DNA of 64,000 nt from Streptomyces sindenensis (GCF_014649035.1 NZ_BMSG01000006.1:124001-188000), one strand, 5' to 3'; positions 8,169-16,845 are shown, counted from the first letter of the stretch. Program-made: numbers and translations. Notes: generated from the sequence alone by a model not told the origin.

Positions 8169-8193
8169 CTTGTTATACCTTGCGTCTAACAAG
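8169..8193. promoter_or_regulatory. Inverted repeat upstream of diiron oxygenase
   Basis: CTTGTTA (8169-8175) and TAACAAG (8187-8193) form a perfect 7-11-7 inverted repeat overlapping a TATACC -10-like sequence, about 130 nt upstream of the oxygenase start. It looks like a repressor operator of the TetR kind, but no candidate regulator gene is adjacent. Confidence 0.5.
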
Positions 8194-8321
8194 CGGGTGG
8201 AGTGCTCGGGTGGCGGTGCGGGCCGTCGTCCCCGGCTCCGTACGCCCGTAACAGCACGGCTGTCGACGTACGCACATCACCACGATCAAGGATCACCGCA
8301 CTCGACCCAAGGAGCCGCAGC

Positions 8322-9236
8322 ATGGCCGGCAGCACCGTTCCGTCGAAGGTCCAGGAAAGTCCCGAGGGCGACGACGTCGCGCGGCGGCTGCTCGGTTCGG
8401 CCGCGCAACTGGCGTACGACCCGGCCACCGAGGTGGACTGGGAGACGCCGCTGGACAAGGAGTTCCACGGCGCGAGCCCCGAGTGGAGCAGTCTCTACGG
8501 GACCGCCTACTGGGGCGAGCTGACCGAGGCGCAGCGCAAGGAGCTGACCCGGCAGGAGGCGGCCTCGGTCGCGAGCACCGGGATCTGGTTCGAGATGATC
8601 CTCCAGCAGATGGTGCTGCGGGACATCTACATGAAGAACCCGGCGGGCGCGGAGTTCCAGTGGGCGCTCACCGAGATAGCCGAGGAGTGCCGGCACTCGA
8701 TCATGTTCGCGCGCGGCGCGCAGAAGCTGGGCGCGCCCCACTACCGGCCGCGCCGCGCGGTGATGGAGCTGGGCCGGGCGTTCAAGACGCTGGCGTTCGG
8801 CGAGGCGGCGTACGCGGCGATCCTCGTCGCCGAGGAGGTCCTCGACGTGATGCAGCGGGACTGGATGCGCGACGAGCGGGTCGTGCCGTTCGTCCGCACC
8901 ATCAACAACATCCACGTCGTGGAGGAGTCCCGGCACATGAAGTTCGCCCGGGACGAGACCCTCAAGCGGCTGGAGGGCGCGGGGTGGGCGCGGCGGCAGA
9001 TCAACGCGTTCGTCGTCGCCGTCGCCTCGTACTTCATCGTGACCAGCATGGTGAACCCGGAGGTCTACCGGAAGGCGGGCCTCGACAAGCGGCGCGCGCT
9101 GGCCGCCGCCAAGGCCAATGAGCACCACAAGTCGATGATGCGGTCCAGCTGTTCGGGTCTGATGGACTTCCTGGCCTCCGCCCGTCTGCTCACCAAGCCC
9201 GCCCTCGCGTTCTACAAGCGCGCGAACCTGATCTGA
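8322..9236 (+). CDS. AurF-like diiron oxygenase
   Basis: A protein of 304 residues with the diiron carboxylate pattern of the AurF (p-aminobenzoate N-oxygenase) family. Probable ligands are Glu91, Glu122 and His125 (EECRHS), Glu171/172, His198, and Glu202 with His205 (HVVEESRH). The H-x3-E-x2-H spacing equals that reported for AurF. Substrate is unknown; AurF relatives oxidise arylamines or other amines. ATG 8322 has AAGGAG at 8309-8314. The next gene, 9 nt downstream, encodes a ferredoxin fused to a ferredoxin reductase, which is the electron supply such enzymes need. The pair looks like a self-contained two-gene oxidation unit, with no biosynthetic cluster around it. Confidence 0.8.
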   Translation: MAGSTVPSKVQESPEGDDVARRLLGSAAQLAYDPATEVDWETPLDKEFHGASPEWSSLYGTAYWGELTEAQRKELTRQEAASVASTGIWFEMILQQMVLRDIYMKNPAGAEFQWALTEIAEECRHSIMFARGAQKLGAPHYRPRRAVMELGRAFKTLAFGEAAYAAILVAEEVLDVMQRDWMRDERVVPFVRTINNIHVVEESRHMKFARDETLKRLEGAGWARRQINAFVVAVASYFIVTSMVNPEVYRKAGLDKRRALAAAKANEHHKSMMRSSCSGLMDFLASARLLTKPALAFYKRANLI

Positions 9237-9245
9237 GCCGGGGCC

Positions 9246-10901
9246 ATGACCTACGCGATCACCCAGACCTGCTGCAACGACGCCACCTGTGTGGCCGTGT
9301 GCCCCGTCAACTGCATCCACCCGACGCCGGAGGAACGCGCCTTCGGCTCCACGGAGATGCTGCACATTGACCCCCGGGCGTGCATCGACTGCGGGGCGTG
9401 CGCGGACGCCTGCCCGGTGGACGCGATCTTCCCGGTGGACTCGCTGTCGGACGGGCAGCGGGAGTACGCGGACATCAACGCCGCCTACTACGAGGGCGGC
9501 GAGCCCGCCCCGGAGGCGGACGGGCCGAACTTCCACGTCTGGGGCGATCCGGTCTTCGAGCGGAGTCTGCCGTCCGACTTCGGGCCGCTGCGGGTGGCCG
9601 TCGTCGGCACCGGGCCCGCCGGGATGTACGCGGCGCAGGACCTGCTGCTGCACACCGCCGCCGAGGTGACCCTGATCGACCGGCTGCCGGTGGCGGGCGG
9701 GCTCGTCCGGTACGGGGTGGCCCCCGACCACCCCGCGACGAAGAAGGTCGGCGACACCTTCTCCCGCTTCCACTCCCATCCCCGGGTCCGGATGCACCTG
9801 GGGATCGAGGTGGGCCGGGACGTCACGGCCGAGGAGGTGGCGGCCCACCACGACGCGGTGATCTACGCGGTCGGCGCCTCCACGGACCGGCGGCTCGGGG
9901 TGCCGGGGGAGGAGCTGCCCGGCTGCCTGTCGGCGACCGCGTTCGTCGCCTGGTACAACGCCCACCCGGAGGCCGTCGCGCAGGGCGTCGACCTCTCCGC
10001 CGAGCGGGTCGTCGTGGTCGGCAACGGCAATGTGGCTCTCGACGTCGCCCGGATCCTGGTCGCCGACCCGGAGGCGCTCGCGGCCACCGACATCGCCGCC
10101 CACGCCCTGGACGCGCTGCGGGCGAGCCGGGTCCGGGAGGTGGTGGTGCTGGGGCGGCGGGGTCCCGAGGACGCCGCGTACACCCGTTCCGAACTCCTCG
10201 CGCTGAAGCATGTGCCGGGCGTGGAGCTGGTGGTGGACGACCACGATCCGCGGACGGCGGCGGCGATCGACGCGGCCGGGGCGGGCGACCGGGCCGGGGT
10301 GCTCCAGGGGCTCGCCCGGGTCCGGACGGACGCCGCGTCCCCCTCGGACGGCGGGCGCCGGATCGTGCTCCGCTTCCACTCCGAGGTCGTGGAGATCCCG
10401 GGCGGGGGCGGCGGGGTGCGCTCCGTACGCGTCACGGACGGCGGCGGCACGGTGGACCTGAGTGCCGGGCTGTTGCTGCGGGCCATCGGGTACCGCGGAC
10501 TCCCGGTCCCCGGGCTGCCGTTCGACGAGGACTCGGGCACCGTTCCGCACCAGGGCGGCCGGGTGGCCGGGCTGCCCGGCAGCTACGTGGTCGGCTGGAT
10601 CAAGCGGGGGCCGTCCGGCGGGATCGGCGCCAACCGCACCTGCGCGGCCGAGACGGTCGGCACGCTCCTGGCCGACGCGGTCGCCGGGGAGCTGCCCGCG
10701 CCGAAGGGCGACGCCAGGGCGTTCCGGCGGCTCGCCCGGCAGCGCAACCGCCGGGTCGTGGACGCCCGGGGCCTGGCCGCGATCGACCGTGCCGAACGGG
10801 ACCGGGGGCGGCGCGACGGCCGGCCCCGGGTGAAGCTCGCCACCGTCGAGGAGTTGGTGGCCACGGCGAGGTCGGGACGGTTGCTGCGACTGACCTGCTG
10901 A
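9246..10901 (+). CDS. fprB: Ferredoxin-ferredoxin NADP reductase fusion (FprB type)
   Basis: A protein of 551 residues. The N-terminal 80 residues form a bacterial two-cluster ferredoxin, with one set CCNDATCVAVCPVNC and a 4Fe-4S set CIDCGACADACP. From about residue 117 an adrenodoxin-reductase-like flavoprotein begins: FAD site VVGTGPAGMYAA, NADPH site VVVGNGNVALDVA, and C-terminal FAD contact GWIKRGPSGGIGANR. It moves electrons from NADPH through FAD to the fused ferredoxin. The start at 9246 is 9 nt after the diiron oxygenase, so the oxygenase is the likely acceptor. The last codons lie in an 8-bp tandem repeat, so the C-terminus LLRLTC may vary. Confidence 0.88.
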   Translation: MTYAITQTCCNDATCVAVCPVNCIHPTPEERAFGSTEMLHIDPRACIDCGACADACPVDAIFPVDSLSDGQREYADINAAYYEGGEPAPEADGPNFHVWGDPVFERSLPSDFGPLRVAVVGTGPAGMYAAQDLLLHTAAEVTLIDRLPVAGGLVRYGVAPDHPATKKVGDTFSRFHSHPRVRMHLGIEVGRDVTAEEVAAHHDAVIYAVGASTDRRLGVPGEELPGCLSATAFVAWYNAHPEAVAQGVDLSAERVVVVGNGNVALDVARILVADPEALAATDIAAHALDALRASRVREVVVLGRRGPEDAAYTRSELLALKHVPGVELVVDDHDPRTAAAIDAAGAGDRAGVLQGLARVRTDAASPSDGGRRIVLRFHSEVVEIPGGGGGVRSVRVTDGGGTVDLSAGLLLRAIGYRGLPVPGLPFDEDSGTVPHQGGRVAGLPGSYVVGWIKRGPSGGIGANRTCAAETVGTLLADAVAGELPAPKGDARAFRRLARQRNRRVVDARGLAAIDRAERDRGRRDGRPRVKLATVEELVATARSGRLLRLTC

Positions 10902-11037
10902 CCTGCTGACCTGCTGACCTGCTGACCCGCTGACCCGCTGGCCCGCTGGCCTGCTGGCCTGCTGACCCGGTGGCCGCTGACCCGCTGACCTGCTGAGTGC
11001 CGACCCGCTGACCTGCTGAGTGCTGACCCGGTGGCCC
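10890..11037 (+). repeat. Octanucleotide tandem repeat (CTGACCTG and variants)
   Basis: About 18 units of CTGACCTG/CTGACCCG/CTGGCCTG run from the final codons of fprB to the 3' region of the convergent MFS gene. The first four units are identical; later ones have diverged. The spacer contains no hairpin I can separate from the repeat. Confidence 0.85.
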
Positions 11038-11094
11038 GGAGCAAGGCAGTTCCTGCCGCCTTGTTCCGGGCCGTACGCCATGGCCGGAAGCCCC

Positions 11095-12561
11095 TCAGGC
11101 CTTGGCCTCCGACGGCTCCGGCATCTCCGCCGGTCCGGTGGCGGCGGGCCGGGGCGTCGCGGACGCCGGGCGTACGGGGATGAGCGCGGCGACGACCGCG
11201 GCGGCGAGGCCGACCCCGCAGCCGATCAGCATCGCGGCCCGGAAACCGTCCTCGGAGGGCAGCGGGAAGCCGCCGAAGTCCGTGGTCATCCGGGCCAGGA
11301 CCACACCGATCACCGCCGCCGCGAACGACGTGCCGATCGAGCGCATCAGGGCGTTGAAGCTGTTCGCCGACGCGGTCTCGGACTGCGGCACCGCGCCCAT
11401 GATCAGTGCGGGCATCGCCCCGTACGCGAAGCCGACGCCAGAGTTGCAGACGAGGGTGACGACCAGCAGGCTCCACGGGGAGTCCGAGCCGATCAGCGGT
11501 ACGGACAGGCCGTAGCCGGCGGCGATGAGCAGGCTGCCGACGGCCAGGGTGACCTTCGGGCCCTTGGCCGCGGACAGCTTCGCGCCGACCGGGGACATCG
11601 CCATCATCATCAGGCCCGCCGGGGCCATCCACAGGCCCATCGCGAGCATCGACTGCCCCATGCCGTACCCGGTGGCGCCGGGCAGCTGGAGCAGCTGGGG
11701 CACGACGAGGGACTGGGCGTACATCGCGAAGCCGACCAGGATCGAGGCGGTGTTCGTCATCAGGACCTGGGGGCGGGCGGTGACGCGCAGGTCGACCAGC
11801 GGGTCGGCCAGCCGCAGCTCCCACCAGCCCCAGGCGGGCAGCAGCACCAACACGGCGGCGAAGAGCGTGAGCGTCGTCGCGCTGCCCCAGCCCCAGTCGG
11901 CGCCCTTGGAGACGGCGAGCAGCAGGCAGATCAGCGCGGCGCCGAGGCCGACGGCCCCGGGCAGGTCGAAGCGTCCGGACCGGGCGGCCGGGCGGTCCCC
12001 GGGGACCAGGGCCAGGATCAGCGCGCCGACCGCGAGGGCCAGCACGGCGACCACCCAGAACAGCACCCGCCAGCTGGTGTTCTCCGCGATGGCGGCGGCG
12101 AACGGCAGGCCCAGCGCGCCGCCCACGCCCATCGAGGCGCTCATGATCGCGATGGACGGGCCGAGCTTCTCGGCCGGGACCACGTCGCGCAGCAGGCTGA
12201 TGCCGAGCGGGACCACACCCATGCCGAGGCCCTGGAGGCCGCGCCCGGCGATCATCGGGACCACGGAGGAGGAGAGGGCGCAGACCACCGAGCCGAGGAC
12301 CAGCGGGACGAGCGAGAGCAGCAGCATGCGCCGCTTGCCGTACATGTCGCCGAGCCGGCCGGCGACGGGCGTGGCCACGGCGGCGGCGAGCAGGGTGGCG
12401 GTGATCACCCAGGAGGCGTTGGACGCGGAGGTGTCGAACAGCTTCGGCAGCTCCGCGATCAGCGGCACCACCAGGGTCTGCGTGAGCGCCGCCACGATCC
12501 CGGCGAAGGCCAGGATGCCGACGATGCCTCCCGGGCGGGGTGCGGGGGGTGAACTCTCCAC
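11095..12561 (-). CDS. MFS drug exporter, DHA2-like (14-helix type)
   Basis: A protein of 488 residues, almost wholly hydrophobic helices. It carries the family motif GRLGDMYGKRRML after helix 2 and RGLQGLGMGVVPLG in helix 4/5. Proton-driven export of a drug-like compound is expected. It is transcribed divergently from a MarR-type regulator, with two palindromic operators in the 141-nt gap, so it is almost certainly repressed by that regulator. The C-terminal 25 residues are a Pro/Ala-rich cytosolic tail. Start ATG at 12561 preceded by GGAGCAG. Confidence 0.9.
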   Translation of the reverse strand: MESSPPAPRPGGIVGILAFAGIVAALTQTLVVPLIAELPKLFDTSASNASWVITATLLAAAVATPVAGRLGDMYGKRRMLLLSLVPLVLGSVVCALSSSVVPMIAGRGLQGLGMGVVPLGISLLRDVVPAEKLGPSIAIMSASMGVGGALGLPFAAAIAENTSWRVLFWVVAVLALAVGALILALVPGDRPAARSGRFDLPGAVGLGAALICLLLAVSKGADWGWGSATTLTLFAAVLVLLPAWGWWELRLADPLVDLRVTARPQVLMTNTASILVGFAMYAQSLVVPQLLQLPGATGYGMGQSMLAMGLWMAPAGLMMMAMSPVGAKLSAAKGPKVTLAVGSLLIAAGYGLSVPLIGSDSPWSLLVVTLVCNSGVGFAYGAMPALIMGAVPQSETASANSFNALMRSIGTSFAAAVIGVVLARMTTDFGGFPLPSEDGFRAAMLIGCGVGLAAAVVAALIPVRPASATPRPAATGPAEMPEPSEAKA

Positions 12562-12634
12562 GGGTACTGCTCCCTCTTGCCCTTCCGGGCGGGTCGACGC
12601 GCATGCGGTGTCCGGCTATGCGAGATACATGGAA

Positions 12635-12649
12635 TATGCATCATGCATA
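12635..12649. promoter_or_regulatory. Palindromic operator 1 (MarR/MFS)
   Basis: TATGCAT-C-ATGCATA, a perfect 7-1-7 palindrome between the divergent MFS and MarR genes. Confidence 0.75.
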
Positions 12650-12651
12650 GC

Positions 12652-12668
12652 ATGTGCATTATGCACAT
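12652..12668. promoter_or_regulatory. Palindromic operator 2 (MarR/MFS)
   Basis: ATGTGCAT-T-ATGCACAT, a perfect 8-1-8 palindrome. Its centre is 18 bp from that of operator 1. Both share the core TGCAT-N-ATGCA, so two dimers of one regulator probably bind side by side. Confidence 0.75.
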
Positions 12669-12702
12669 CTATCGTGAGACCTGGTCAACGGAGGAAGAGC
12701 AC

Positions 12703-13149
12703 GTGGACAAGCCCATCGGCCGGATCGAACGCGAGACGATGCTGCTCGGCCGCTACATGCACATGGTCACCCCGCGCGTGGACTGGCAGCTCGACCGCTC
12801 CGCCTACATCCTGCTCAGCCGGATCCAGGTCGAGGGGCCCATGTCCATCGGCCAGCTCGGCGACGCTTTCCGGCTGGACGCCTCCACGCTCAACCGGCAG
12901 ACCGCCGCGATGCTGCGGGCCGGGGTCGTCGAGCGCATCCCGGACCCCGACGGCGGGATCGCCCGGAAGTTCGCCATCACCGAGGAGGGCGAACGCCGCC
13001 TCGACAGCGACCGGAGCCGGAACGTGGCGGGCCTCGCCAAGGTTCTCGCCGACTGGACCCCGGAGGAGGCCGAGCAGCTCGCCGCCTCCCTCAGCCGGCT
13101 GAACCTCTCCATCGAACGCCTCGACGGGCGGCCCTGGCCCCGCGACTGA
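12703..13149 (+). CDS. MarR-family transcriptional regulator
   Basis: A protein of 148 residues. Winged-helix elements are GPMSIGQLGDAFRLDASTLNRQTAAMLRAGVVERIPDPDGGIARKF, i.e. helix-turn-helix plus a wing with the DPDGG beta-hairpin typical of MarR. Terminal helices provide dimerisation. GTG 12703 is chosen because GGAGGA lies 7 nt upstream; upstream ATG codons (12577, 12661) would place the protein start inside the palindromic operators. It is likely an autorepressor that also represses the divergent MFS exporter and is released by the exporter's substrate. Confidence 0.88.
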   Translation: MDKPIGRIERETMLLGRYMHMVTPRVDWQLDRSAYILLSRIQVEGPMSIGQLGDAFRLDASTLNRQTAAMLRAGVVERIPDPDGGIARKFAITEEGERRLDSDRSRNVAGLAKVLADWTPEEAEQLAASLSRLNLSIERLDGRPWPRD

Positions 13150-13162
13150 CGGCGGACCCCGG

Positions 13163-13250
13163 CGTCAGCGGCGTACGGGAACGGCCTCCGTCGCGGACGG
13201 CAACGGCGTCAGCCGCGTACGGGAACGGCCCCCGTCGCGGACGGCAGCGG
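13163..13250. repeat. 44-bp tandem duplication
   Basis: Two adjacent 44-bp copies (13163-13206, 13207-13250) differ at three positions. They fill the 116-nt gap between the convergent marR gene and the FAD oxidase; I see no gene in it. Confidence 0.9.
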
Positions 13251-13265
13251 CGCACGGCAGTGGTC

Positions 13266-14666
13266 TCAGTGGCGGCCCGCGATACGGTCCGCCGCCTTCG
13301 CGATGGGGTCCGTGCCGGGGCGCGGCGAGGTCGTCTCGCGGCGGTCGGCGGCGCGGTAGGCCGCGTACATGCCGTGGACGCCGAGCCAGCGGAAGGGTTC
13401 GGGCTCCCAGCGGCGGACCTTGTGGTTCACCCACGGCAGCGTGGTGAGGTCGGTGGGGCCGGCCTGTCCGGAGTCCTGCTGGATCAGGTCGCGCAGGGTG
13501 CGGGCGGCGAGGTTGGCGGTGGCGACGCCCGAGCCGACGTAACCGCCCGCGTAGCCCAGGCCGGTCGACCGGTCGAGCGTGACGGTGGCGCACCAGTCGC
13601 GCGGGACGCCGAGGACGCCCGACCAGGCGTGGGCCACGGGGACGCCCGCCGTGACGGGGAAGAGCCGGACCATCAGGTCGCGCAGGGCGGTGACGGTGGA
13701 GGCCCGGGTGCGGCCGTCGTGGTCGGTGGCCGAGCCGAAGCGGTACGGGTAGCCGCGGCCGCCGAGGGCGATGCGGTCGTCGGCGGTGCGCTGGGCGTAG
13801 AAGTAGGCGTGGGCCATGTCGCCGAGGGTCTCGCGGCCCTCCCAGCCGATCGCGTCCCAGATCCGGGCGGGCAGCGGCTCGGTGACGATCATGGAGGAGT
13901 TCATCGGGAGCCAGGTGCGTTTCTGGCCCTTGAGGCTCGCGGTGAAACCTTCGGTGCAGCGCAGGACGTAGGGGGCGCGGACCGTGCCGTACGGGGTGAC
14001 GGCGTGCTTGGGCTTGATCTCGGTGACGGGGGTCGACTCGTGGATGGTGACGCCGAGCGCCTCCACCGCGTCGGCGAGGCCCTTGACCAGCTTGACCGGG
14101 TGCAGCCGGGCGCCGTGCGGGGTCCAGGTCGAGCCGACGGCCCCCGTGACCCGGACGCGCTCGGCCGTCTCGCGGGCGCCGCGCAGGATCCGGTCCGTCT
14201 CCCCGAAGGCGACCTCGACGCTGTGGAAGTCCTTCAGGCGGGCGAGCTGGGCCGGGGTGTGGGCCACCTCCAGGACACCGCCCTGGTGGATGTCCGCGTC
14301 GATCTTCTCCTCGGCGGCGGTCCTGACGACCTCGCCGACGGTGTCGTTCATCGCCTTCTGGAGCCGTACGGCGGCGTCGTGGCCGTGCAGTCTGGCGTAC
14401 CGGGCGCGGCCCGCGATGCCGTTGTACAGCCAGCCGCCGTTACGGCCCGAGGCCCCGTACCCGCAGAACTTGGCTTCCAGGACGGTGATGTTGAGGAAGG
14501 GGACGGCCTTCTTCAGGTAGTACGCCGTCCAGAGGCTGGTGTAGCCGCCGCCGACGATGCAGACGTCGACGCTCGTGTCGCCGGGGAGCGGTTCGCGCGG
14601 GGCAGGGGTGCCCTCCTGTGCGTACCAGAACGATATGCCGCCGACGACGGTACTGACGGTGCTCAT
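13266..14666 (-). CDS. FAD-dependent amine/amino-acid oxidase (DAO family)
   Basis: A protein of 466 residues. The N-terminal dinucleotide-binding motif VDVCIVGGGYTSLWTAYYL (about 33-51) is followed by GASGRNGGW, the stretch typical of gamma-glutamylputrescine oxidase (PuuB)-like and glycine/D-amino-acid oxidases. The C-terminal FAD contact GYAGGYVGSGVATANLAARTL is present. It should oxidise a C-N bond of an amine or amino acid, giving imine and H2O2; the substrate is not evident. No transport or polyamine genes are adjacent. ATG 14666; GGGACACCAGGGGC precedes it. Confidence 0.82.
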   Translation of the reverse strand: MSTVSTVVGGISFWYAQEGTPAPREPLPGDTSVDVCIVGGGYTSLWTAYYLKKAVPFLNITVLEAKFCGYGASGRNGGWLYNGIAGRARYARLHGHDAAVRLQKAMNDTVGEVVRTAAEEKIDADIHQGGVLEVAHTPAQLARLKDFHSVEVAFGETDRILRGARETAERVRVTGAVGSTWTPHGARLHPVKLVKGLADAVEALGVTIHESTPVTEIKPKHAVTPYGTVRAPYVLRCTEGFTASLKGQKRTWLPMNSSMIVTEPLPARIWDAIGWEGRETLGDMAHAYFYAQRTADDRIALGGRGYPYRFGSATDHDGRTRASTVTALRDLMVRLFPVTAGVPVAHAWSGVLGVPRDWCATVTLDRSTGLGYAGGYVGSGVATANLAARTLRDLIQQDSGQAGPTDLTTLPWVNHKVRRWEPEPFRWLGVHGMYAAYRAADRRETTSPRPGTDPIAKAADRIAGRH

Positions 14667-14800
14667 GATGCCCCTGGTGTCCCTGTCCGGTGAGATGCCG
14701 AGCGTACGTGTGGCGGGACGTTACTGCGCGCGGGGCCGTTTCGTCTTCCGCGCCCTTTCCGGTGCCCGGAAAACGCTCCGCCCCGAGGCCCGCGCCTCTC

Positions 14801-14806
14801 TAGGAT
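14801..14806 (+). promoter_or_regulatory. -10 box of leaderless gene 14814
   Basis: TAGGAT ends 7 nt before the GTG start. There is no Shine-Dalgarno sequence, so transcription probably starts at the start codon. Confidence 0.6.
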
Positions 14807-14813
14807 CGGTCGG

Positions 14814-15725
14814 GTGATCGGCGTCCCCGAGGAACTCGCAGCGACCCAGTCCCGCTTCAACGGAGCGGCCGGGCGGGCCTTCGTCGCCGCCCTGCCGGAC
14901 CTCGCCGAGCGGTGCCTGGAGCGGTGGGGGCTGAGGCCGGACGGCCCCTCCCTGTACGGGATGTGCGCCCTGGTCCTGCCGGTGGTGCGGGAGGCGGACG
15001 GGCGGCCCGCCGCGTTGAAGCTCCAGGCGGTGGACGAGGAGACGGCGGGCGAACCGGTCGCCCTGCGGGCCTGGTCGGCGGCGGGCGCCGGCGCGGTGGA
15101 GCTGCTCGACCACGACCCGGAGAGCGGTGCGCTGCTGCTGGAACGGCTCGACGAGCGGCGGCCGTTGTCCGGCGAGGCCGATGTGCGGGGCGCGGTGACG
15201 GCGCTCGGCGCGGTGCTGGCCCGGCTGGTGGCGGTCCCCGCGCCCGAAGGGCTGCGCACGCTGGGCGAGTTGGTGGAGCGGATGCTCGCGGCGGTGCCGG
15301 AGCGGCTGGGCCTGCCGGCCGACGCCGCGGACCGGCGGCTGCTGGCGGACTGCGCGGCGGCGGTGCGGGAGGTCGCGGGGGAGCCGGGGGACCGGCTGCT
15401 GCACTGGGACCTGCACTACGACAACATCCTGGCCGGGCGCGCGGACGCGGGGCGGGCGGGGGAGTGGATCGCCCTCGACCCGAAGCCGCTGGCGGGGGAT
15501 CCGGGATTCGAGCTGTTCCCGGCGCTGGACAACCTCTTCGACGCGGACGAGGTGGTGTGGCGGTTCGACGCGTTGACGGAGGCGCTGGGGCTGGAGCGCG
15601 AGCGGGCACGGGCCTGGACGCTGGGCCGGGTGCTCCAGAACGGGCTGTGGGGGGCAGAGGAGGGGAAAGTCCGGCTGGCCCCCGACCACGCGGAGATCGC
15701 ACGGCGGCTGCTGGGGCGCGCCTGA
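14814..15725 (+). CDS. Aminoglycoside/hydroxyurea phosphotransferase-like kinase (APH(6) type)
   Basis: A protein of 303 residues of the kinase-like phosphotransferase fold. The catalytic loop LLHWDLHYDNIL (Asp and Asn of the HxDxxxxN motif) and the metal site IALDPKPLAGDPGFEL are those of the streptomycin 6-kinase/hydroxyurea kinase family. It would transfer phosphate from ATP to a hydroxyl of an aminoglycoside or similar small molecule. No aminoglycoside cluster is nearby, so it may be an intrinsic resistance or repair kinase. The GTG start has no ribosome-binding site but a TAGGAT -10 box 7 nt upstream. Divergent from the FAD oxidase. Confidence 0.8.
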   Translation: MIGVPEELAATQSRFNGAAGRAFVAALPDLAERCLERWGLRPDGPSLYGMCALVLPVVREADGRPAALKLQAVDEETAGEPVALRAWSAAGAGAVELLDHDPESGALLLERLDERRPLSGEADVRGAVTALGAVLARLVAVPAPEGLRTLGELVERMLAAVPERLGLPADAADRRLLADCAAAVREVAGEPGDRLLHWDLHYDNILAGRADAGRAGEWIALDPKPLAGDPGFELFPALDNLFDADEVVWRFDALTEALGLERERARAWTLGRVLQNGLWGAEEGKVRLAPDHAEIARRLLGRA

Positions 15726-15751
15726 CCGGTTCGCCGGACCCTGCCCGGCCC

Positions 15752-16738
15752 TCACGGCTCCAGGACCACCTTGCCCATCGTGGCCCGGGTCTCCAGCGCG
15801 CGGTGTGCGGCGGCGGCCTCGGCGAGCGGGAAGCGCTGGACGGCGGGGCGCAGCCGGCCGGACGCCGCCTCGGCGAGGGCGCGGGTCTCCAAGGTGCGCA
15901 GGCCGCCGCCCCGCTCGATCATCCTCGGGCCGAGGACGGGCGTCGATGTGATGGAGCGTTCGGCCAGTTCCGAGGCGGTGAGGGCGAGCGGCTCCCCGCC
16001 GGACCAGCCGTAGACGACGTGCTGCCCGCCGGGGCCGAGGAGACCGACCGCGGCGCGGGCGGTGGCCCCGCCGACGGAGTCGTACACGACGGTGGCCCGC
16101 AGGCCCGCCGCGTCGAGGTACTCCCGGGCACGGCGCGGCCAGTCGGGGCGGGTGTAGTCGAGGGCGAGGCCGGCCCCGTTCTCCGTCGCCCGGGCCACCT
16201 TCGCCGGGCCCCCGGCCAGGGCGATCACGGTGGCGCCCGCGTTCCTGGCGTACTGGACGATCAGCGTGCCGATGCCGCCCGCCGCCGCGGTGACGACGAC
16301 CACGGAGTCCGGGCCGAGCGGGGTGAACCCGAGGACGCCGAGGGTGGTGCGGCCGGTGCCGATCATGGCGACGGCCGCGGCGGCGTCGAGCCCCTCGGGT
16401 ATCTCGTGCAGCCGGCCGGCGTCGGTGACGGCGAGTTCGGCGTACCCGCCGGGAGCCGGGCCGAGGTGGGCGACGACGTGCTTGCCGAGCCAGCCGGGGC
16501 CGGTGCCCTCGCCCACCGCCTCGACGGTCCCGGCGACCTCGCGGCCGGGGACGGTCGGCAGGTCGGCGGGGGCCGGGAAGGGGCCCGGCTCCCCTTCCCG
16601 CAGGACCGTGTCCAGGAGGTGCACCCCGGCCGCGGCCACGGCGATACGGACCTGGCCGGGACCGGGGACGGGGTCCTCGGTCCGCTCGTACACGAGGTTC
16701 TCGGCGGGGCCGAAGGCGTGGAGGCGTACGGCGTGCAT
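15752..16738 (-). CDS. Zinc-binding-type alcohol dehydrogenase / quinone oxidoreductase
   Basis: A protein of 328 residues of the medium-chain reductase family. The N-terminal GroES-like domain starts MHAVRLHAFGPAENLVYER. The Rossmann domain has VVVVTAAAGGIGTLIVQYARNAGATVIAL, the AxxGGxG NADPH site. The catalytic zinc cysteines are absent, as in quinone oxidoreductases (QOR) and zeta-crystallins. It should reduce quinones or enones with NADPH. The start at 16738 follows GGGGAG; an extension to 16822 has no support. Convergent with the APH-like gene (26-nt gap). Confidence 0.85.
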   Translation of the reverse strand: MHAVRLHAFGPAENLVYERTEDPVPGPGQVRIAVAAAGVHLLDTVLREGEPGPFPAPADLPTVPGREVAGTVEAVGEGTGPGWLGKHVVAHLGPAPGGYAELAVTDAGRLHEIPEGLDAAAAVAMIGTGRTTLGVLGFTPLGPDSVVVVTAAAGGIGTLIVQYARNAGATVIALAGGPAKVARATENGAGLALDYTRPDWPRRAREYLDAAGLRATVVYDSVGGATARAAVGLLGPGGQHVVYGWSGGEPLALTASELAERSITSTPVLGPRMIERGGGLRTLETRALAEAASGRLRPAVQRFPLAEAAAAHRALETRATMGKVVLEP

Positions 16739-16845
16739 GAAGGGCTCCCCTGGTCGCGGTCCTGGCGGGCTCGCCACCGCTGCGGCGGGCCGGGGGGTTC
16801 CGGTCCTGATCCGCCGGAACACCCCCTCGCCCCCACCCTCGTACC

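Noticed and set aside
8286..11081. 931-codon minus-strand open frame
   Set aside because: Antisense to the diiron oxygenase and FprB genes, both with clear domains. High GC leaves long shadow frames; the product is low-complexity Arg/Gly/Pro/His sequence.
8322..12561. Antibiotic biosynthetic cluster around the AurF-like enzyme
   Set aside because: Only a redox partner, an exporter and its regulator are nearby; there are no assembly-line, precursor or tailoring genes beyond the single oxygenase.
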